A DNA stretch of 64,000 bases from Hyaloscypha bicolor E (Eukaryota > Ascomycota > Leotiomycetes > Helotiales > Hyaloscyphaceae), in NCBI RefSeq assembly GCF_002865645.1, contig NW_020194585.1:310001-374000 (forward strand), written 5' to 3'. The notes beneath the pieces were generated by a model. That model worked only from the letters and a program-made list of their open reading frames with translations. It did not search any database and was not told the DNA's origin. Below are positions 58,131 to 64,000 of the stretch, in pieces (within the stretch, counting starts at the first letter, position 1; the number at the start of each line of letters is the position of its first letter). The position numbers were made by a program, and so were the translations under genes.

Positions 58131-59994
58131 AGTAGGTAGAATGGTCGGCCAATGAGCCAAAGACAACTACCATGATGTAAAAACAGAAATGGAGGTGGAA
58201 ACAAGCTGCTAAGCCCTGAGTTGGACGCTGCCGCCATATTTAACCATCTGACAATTCCTGTGGAACGGAAGGTTGTCGTACAAGAGATGGGATTCTTTTT
58301 AAAATAGCTTGATAACTGCTGCAACAGTGACGACGCACGAAACTGACGCAACCATTATGAAAGCCATTTTTTATGTATTGGATCTCAGAGATGAAGTGAA
58401 TTGCATAGTTAAACTCATATGCTACACTCTTACGCAATTCTATTTCCGTCAAGAAGCGATGCCGCGTGGATGGACTGGGCTTGACAAATGCCATATCGAG
58501 GCTTTGCTCGGCCAAGCGCTTGCTGCAACATTCTGGTAGGTAGGATCAGTAGAATGGCCCTACAGATCGAATTGAAGTATTGAGAAGGGCTGAGTTGGTG
58601 GGCTGCATAACTGCCCGCAGTGTCTCAGCCTTACGAGAAAAACATTATTCTGTGGAGTTCACACTCACCTGCTAAGCTGCTTTCACTATGTTGCTACAAA
58701 GATACTACATCATTGGGAATTAATTCTTCCTCGCCTTAAATATCAAGTTGCTTTGTGAAGACTTCTAATAATTTTAGGATTTCTATTCTCAACAGGACTA
58801 AAACTCTCGCTTCGTTGTTAGCTGAGTTTGAACATAAAAGGGGGTATTTTTAGGTAGAGACGGATTTGAGAACAAGGTGCACACAGAACAACACATGGAT
58901 GGCATGGCAGAAACAACCTGTAAAAATATGTAGCTACATAAGTTCCTTTCACGCCGGAGAAGTAATCCCTAAGATTACTCCCATCCAAGTTAACTCAGCC
59001 ATCGAGCTAAAAGGTTGAACATAGTTTCGGGGGCAAACAAGTCAAGCCCATCAATAAGTCCAGTTTCAAAGTTTAAATCCGTTCGCTGTCATGAACGGTC
59101 ACCCCGACAAGCGGGTAGGTCTGAATGAAGGCTGTTCCCGTTAACGGCGGTAAGGGCCATGCACCCGGCCTGTATTACCACCTGGAGTTTCAGGCTTGGC
59201 ACTGCTGGGCCATTAGAGGACAGCAGACTGAGGACTTGATTTAAAGGCTCAGATCAAGCACCCACCGAGTGCGTGTTGTGTCTATTTTGAAGTATATGCT
59301 ATTTTCGGCGCTGTCGTTTAGATGTGTCTGGTGAAGGAGGCTGTTTCGCTAATGTCAAATGCTTACTTTCAAAACTTTAAAATTTCCATCGAACGAGCAG
59401 ACGCAACATTAGAAAAATAATGAACGGGTAAATTACGAAGCATTCAATTTCTTAATACTATTAACTGGAGGATTGATTGACAAGGGAGTGTTTATGTTTT
59501 GAGGTGTTACGAGTGAGTGTTGGAAGTAAGTGACATATTTAGTATTCCCCTCTTGGAGAGAAAGGGGTGCGTGTGCGGGGTACACACTTGCCTCTTGAAA
59601 CGATTCAAGAAGAAATGAGAGACAACAAATAAGCTCGATGTTTGTATTGTTATTACATCCTGTTAAAAGCACCACTTCCTCAACAAACATTATTTATGCG
59701 AATGTTTCTCATGCACATGAACGAATATGCTTACTTCACCTTCAACACAAAGAAATGAGTTCCCAGATCTCTGGTACTCTCTTCATCCAACCCCACGCCA
59801 CTCACAAACAGAACTTCAAGGCGCTATTCATCCCTCAATTCAAATCCTAAAAGGCCGTCAGCTCAAGGTCTTTCTCCCACACACAGGTGAATCGCTTACT
59901 CGTCCTGGTACTCGTGAGAAACGTATTCTTAGCTTATAAATGATCTCCGTGACTGTAACCGTAACTAATTCCGGAGGAGGACGACCCCAGAAAG
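58131..59994. other. Intergenic, no recognised gene
   Basis: Short open stretches only, none with recognised domains. Confidence 0.5.
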
Positions 59995-60888
59995 CTAAGT
60001 TTGCGAGAAGGCCGGTAGGTTGGGCACCGGCGCAGTCGGCTGTCTTTTGCGAACGCTTCTTCCAGAAGGTGTGGAAGGGGAGAGCGAGGGCTGCGTTGAG
60101 CTCGGTTTGTTGGGGGCACTAGCTGCTATAGGGTCCATTGGGGCCGCCATCCGTGATTTCGGGCTCAAAGTCGTCAATTTCAGTGTCCCATTTGACTTTT
60201 GGGGCGGCGTCTCGTTTGTTGAACGAGTTCTCCTCATATGACTAGCTGTCGCCGACATCAGTGGTTTTCAACTTCGATTTCAAAGCCGTCAGTACTCTCT
60301 TCATCTTGGGGTTCGGCGGCCCGTTTGCTATACCATGTTGTGCGCGGGGAATACGCTGTTGTTGGGTGGCGATGGCGGGATGTTGCGTACACCGTGGTGG
60401 TGACTGTCTCGTCATCATAGCCGTAGTCGGCGGTCGTGGATGCGGGTTACCATCATCCTCACCAGTCATATATAGTGGGCATGGGATCGGGGCTAGGTAC
60501 TCTGTGGTGGTGAAGGGATTAAGCCAGACCTGGTACTTGCGCTTTGCCCCAGCCCCCCATCCGCCATAATCTCCATCACCGGTACTCGTGTCGTCTCCGT
60601 TATCATCTATGTCTGTGGTGATATACACAGTAGTGGGCTTGGCCTGTGTGTCAAATATTGTGATTCTAGATGGAGTACCAAAGACAGTAGTTGTTGGGTT
60701 CCTCGTATTGGTCGTCTTCTTCTCTGTCGCTGTCGGTGGTAACCCCATTATAATAATTGGTAGTAAGGGATATTTTGGGTCACTGTGGCATAGACTCGCG
60801 AATTGGCCTTTGCCGTGGTTTTAACTGTGCCAACGGGCTTTGGCGCAGTCAAGGTGACATTGAGCGTGTAGTTGTTTACATAGTATAA
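59995..60888 (-). pseudogene. Truncated Thr/Pro-rich secreted-protein-like gene remnant
   Basis: From 60888 the minus strand reads YTLNVTLTAPKPVGTVKTTA, then VYATVTQNIPYYQ and a stop. An overlapping frame (60748-60242) then continues with NPTTTVFGTPSRITIFDT and EYLAPIPCPLY, and a third (60258-59995) is Ser/Pro/Thr-rich. Thr-rich strings with TVTQ-like motifs are typical of fungal wall or secreted proteins. The 5' part is lost at the edge of the AT-rich block beginning at about 60889, and the frame shifts at least twice. It is probably a gene broken by the repeat block, though missed introns could explain part of this. Confidence 0.4.
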
Positions 60889-62951
60889 GCCATAATAAAT
60901 TATTATTAATAATTACCGATTAGTAATTATTAGAGGCCAATGAATAAATAGTTAATAGTAATTAATAATACTATTAATAAAAGTGGGCCCAATTACTAAG
61001 CAAGCCTTATTATTTCTTTGTCTAATAAAACATGTCTAGTACCAAGTATTATAGCTAAGTAATATATACTTGCTTAATAATTTTAGCTATAATACCTGGT
61101 ACTAGACATGTCTTATTAGATAAAAAAATAAGAATATTTAGCTTTCTAGTTTAATAATAAACTAATTAATATAAAGATTAATATAAAGAAATTATTATAA
61201 GTATAATATTATATTTAATAATAATATACTAATAATTACTTTAGTATTATAAAGTAAGTAACTAGAATTAATTTATTCTTAAAATACAGGAATTTATTTG
61301 CTTTATCTAAAACCCTAATATAGAATTAGTTTAGAATATTAGTTTATTATTATATTATTTTCCGGTCTAATAAGATATTATTATATAACTAGTATATATT
61401 TCTCAAAATAGCTTTAGCTATAAGTAAAATTCGAATAAGATTAGAATTCTCGGTATTTTTACTAGTTATATTAAGTGCTTTCTTTAAGGCAATTTAGGGC
61501 CTGTTTTATAAATCTCGAATACTAGTATTTATTAGTAATTAAATACTAGATTTTAATTATTATAAAAATAAATATTTCGCACTTTTTTATATACTAGTAA
61601 TTATTACTTTTATACAAATTCTAGTTTTTTTTAAAAATTATTTATAATTAGTAATTCTAAAAATACTAGCTTTTAAATATTAGCTTTTTGCTTTTTCTAA
61701 TTATTTTTATAATATTTACTAAAATATAATATCTTAATTATTATATAATTTTTATTATAAATTCTTTCTTAATAAGAAAGCTATAATAAAGTAATTAATT
61801 ACTTTTGCCTTAGAAAAGAAATAAATATTAGGCTATAATATCTTATAATTATAAAAAGTAATTACTAAAAAAATATAGTCCTTAAAATTTAAGATTATTA
61901 AAGATTATTTTAAGACTTTTATAATTATAATAATTATTAACTTTTTATATTTTATAATATATTTTTAAATTTTTAAATACTAGTAATTAAAAGACATATA
62001 TTTATATAAAACGGGCCCTTATATAATTTCTAGATTTCCTTATTTTTTAATATAATTATATGAAATAAATATATTAACTAGTTAAATTAAAAAACTTGCT
62101 TACTCTTTAATATTACTCTTTATATTCCTATAATTCTTCTCAAACCTAATATATAAATTATTTTTATATTATATTAAGGGTATTATATTATTAAAAAAGC
62201 TCATTTATTAGAAATCTTTTAATATATAGCTATTATAAAGTAATTAATACTATTACTAGTAATAAAGTAGGTTTATAGCTAGTAGTTTTGCTATAATAAA
62301 GTTACTATATATTTCTTTATTTTCCGATTATAAATATATATAATACTATATTTGAGATAAGTAAATTATAAGAAAAGTTTTATAAAGCAGATACTAGAAC
62401 CTATTATATACTTTCAGATAATCTAATAAGAGACCCCTATTTCCAGGCTTTTATATATATAGCTCTTAAGATATTTTCAGAAGTAATACTTGAATATATA
62501 TTAGGTGAGTCTTAAGTATCTAGCTAATAATATAATGGGTTTGAGCTTATAGATATTATTTAATACTAGTAGTACTAGAAATAATATTTGTCTAGTATTA
62601 TATATAGATTACTTTCTAGTATAATGAGTTATAAACGAGCTTGCTATTTATCTTAAATAAAAATAATATAAGACAGAGTGCCCGAGTACGGGTTATAATA
62701 CTAGATAATATAAAAAAATAAAAATTATTTCTTATTAAAATATTTCTTAATAGAATCTAGAGAAGTACTAAAGAAGAACAGACTAGTATAATGCGCGTGT
62801 ATTTGTTTTCTAGTAGAAAATCGCTATTATATAAGTAGTAGGGCAAATAAAGGTAGTAATACTTATAGTTATATTAATAATATAAAGTAGAGTTTAATAG
62901 CTAAATTTGATTAATAATATTACTTATACCCTCAGTGCTATTATTGGAATC
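60889..62951. repeat. AT-rich RIP-like block
   Basis: Same character as 1-2160: dominated by A and T, TA-rich, no open frames. The boundaries with balanced sequence are sharp on both sides. Parent element not recognised apart from the inverted repeat listed next. Confidence 0.7.
61021..61120. repeat. Inverted repeat with 37-bp arms
   Basis: 61021-61057 and 61084-61120 are inverted copies differing at two positions (both transitions), with a 26-bp loop; weaker pairing extends outward. The core contains ACATGTCTAGTACC. It could form a strong hairpin or be a small palindromic element. Confidence 0.75.
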
Positions 62952-64000
62952 TTATATAATACTAAGTTCTTGCGCATGTCCAATGCAGAACTCTGGAACT
63001 ACGTCCCAATACACAAGGCAAAACATTCCCACTCGTTGGTAAACTTCTTCTTCTTCTGAGGTTTTAACAAGCAGTAACCCGTAGATAGCCTCGTGCACTA
63101 CATCGACAGCCCTAAGCTGTTCATGTGGCGATGATAAAGATAGGCTACCCTTTTCTGACGGGTTTGTTTCCACTCTCGAAGCTTCTCCTTTAGACAGATC
63201 TCTTGCCTCAGATGAGCCTTGTTCATCTGGTAAATCTTCCTCCCGTAAATATCCTCTGTCTAACGAATATTCTTTCTCTCCTGAATATCCTCCGTCTGAC
63301 GAATCTTCTTCCTCGGAGAAATCGTCATCTTCCAACGGCGCTTCGATTGCCAAAATTTCTTTCAACAGACAGACACAGCATAAATCATCCAGAGCAATGC
63401 CTCGCATATCCAGACTACAGTATAGCTTCTGGTCAAAATGAGTACCGTAATCCGCCTTGATGTTCATTCCCGGCTCCGCAATGATGTCCAGATCCCGATG
63501 TTGGACAAGGCAAAACAAGTTTCCATAAAGCTTAATCTCCCCGGACTTGACTTGGCCGGTAGGAGCAGATGGTATTGTGGAGGTTGCTACATCAAGAAGG
63601 ATCGCCAAGTTTTCAGGCTTGGGGTATACAGTACCCTCAAGGTCTGTACGATGGGATTCCTGGGAAGTACACAAACTCACCACTCTGCCTATAACAGATG
63701 CCCAAGACCAAGTTGGTGCTATGTACGGAGCTGATGATGCTAGGACTAGATTTTCCGTTGCTGCGTGCCGCAAGGATCTGTGCCAAAGCAAGCTCCGAGG
63801 TAGCGCATGCCGCCAGTGACCGGCAAAGTACGTATTGCAGTTCAGATTGTGAATTGCAGCATAGCGATTTGCAACGCCAGAAAGTGCAATCAGTTTATCT
63901 TTGGGCTTGGTTAGATCGCAGGCCGTGTAAGAAAAGATTATAGAGTCCCAAGTGCTCTCCATTCGAGATTTATGATCTTGGCGAACTTCGGAAGGGATTG
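62952..64000 (-). CDS. HET-domain protein, C-terminal part (runs off the window)
   Basis: The minus strand is open from the window edge to a stop at 62952 (349 codons). It contains the hallmark of the region after the HET domain: TKPKDKLIALSGVANRYA, then YFAGHWRHALPRSLLWHR and APYIAPTWSWASVIG. These are typical of fungal heterokaryon-incompatibility-type proteins, where the HET domain proper lies N-terminal and so outside this window. About 210-285 residues into the visible part, an acidic Ser/Glu/Asp-rich insertion with short imperfect repeats (DGGYSGEKEYSLDRGYLREE) is unusual. Such proteins act in non-self recognition and cell death. It borders an AT-rich block, a common setting for this family. 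Confidence 0.9.
   Translation of the reverse strand, partial: IPSEVRQDHKSRMESTWDSIIFSYTACDLTKPKDKLIALSGVANRYAAIHNLNCNTYFAGHWRHALPRSLLWHRSLRHAATENLVLASSAPYIAPTWSWASVIGRVVSLCTSQESHRTDLEGTVYPKPENLAILLDVATSTIPSAPTGQVKSGEIKLYGNLFCLVQHRDLDIIAEPGMNIKADYGTHFDQKLYCSLDMRGIALDDLCCVCLLKEILAIEAPLEDDDFSEEEDSSDGGYSGEKEYSLDRGYLREEDLPDEQGSSEARDLSKGEASRVETNPSEKGSLSLSSPHEQLRAVDVVHEAIYGLLLVKTSEEEEVYQRVGMFCLVYWDVVPEFCIGHAQELSII

Noticed and set aside
58130..58166. Twelve-codon N-terminal extension of the membrane protein
   Set aside because: The upstream codons begin with TTG, not ATG; the first real ATG is at 58130.
59040..59230. Possible rRNA fragment (GGTAAGGGCCATGCACC)
   Set aside because: The short resemblance to a small-subunit rRNA segment does not extend to either side.

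Overview
The window looks like nuclear DNA of a filamentous ascomycete (Pezizomycotina). Genes carry short introns (45-131 bp) with GT..AG ends and CTAAC/CTAAT-like branch points. Families typical of these fungi are present: a Zn2Cys6 regulator, a HET-domain protein, a GH27 galactosidase, a TmpA-like membrane protein and a bestrophin-like channel. Compact GC-balanced gene islands alternate with very AT-rich blocks that look mutated by repeat-induced point mutation (RIP). I cannot name genus or species from the sequence.

Layout. 1-2.1 kb is an AT-rich decayed block. 2.9-7.5 kb holds a doubtful broken ORF, a GPI-type aspartic protease and a Zn2Cys6 transcription factor, with an inverted-repeat element between the last two. 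7.5-11.8 kb holds no convincing gene but has a TA-flanked MITE and a tandem duplication. 11.8-20.7 kb carries a TmpA-like membrane protein, a bestrophin-like channel, a second TA-flanked MITE and an unnamed multispanning membrane protein. 21-22.2 kb is debris: a CCCH zinc-finger fragment, a lone transposon end and an 80-bp tandem repeat. 22.2-31.8 kb is one RIP-mutated Ty3/gypsy-type LTR retrotransposon on the minus strand, with 327-bp LTRs and a 5-bp ATAAT target duplication. A pogo/Fot1-type DNA transposon with 75-bp inverted repeats and TA target sites is nested inside it. 33-49 kb encodes a small secreted two-repeat protein, a vWA/alpha-kinase, an aldo/keto reductase, a fasciclin-domain secreted protein, an alpha-galactosidase and a type-B carboxylesterase. 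49.7-53.5 kb is a second, unrelated kinase fused to a C-terminal vWA domain. 55.5-58.1 kb has an element with about 148-bp inverted repeats and a further membrane protein. 59.9-62.9 kb is a Thr-rich gene remnant running into a second AT-rich block, and a HET-domain gene runs off the right edge.

Working together. No biosynthetic cluster is evident. The secreted set (protease, small repeat protein, fasciclin protein, alpha-galactosidase, esterase) fits a saprotrophic or host-associated lifestyle. The fasciclin and galactosidase genes are divergently transcribed from a 398-bp region with two close matches to the CreA site consensus. The most unusual biology is the presence, about 12 kb apart, of two signalling proteins that join a kinase to a von Willebrand A domain by different architectures: one alpha-kinase and one eukaryotic-type kinase with an Arg in place of the catalytic-loop Lys. 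The mobile-element layer is also rich: at least five inverted-repeat families, one nested insertion, and RIP damage visible at single-codon resolution.
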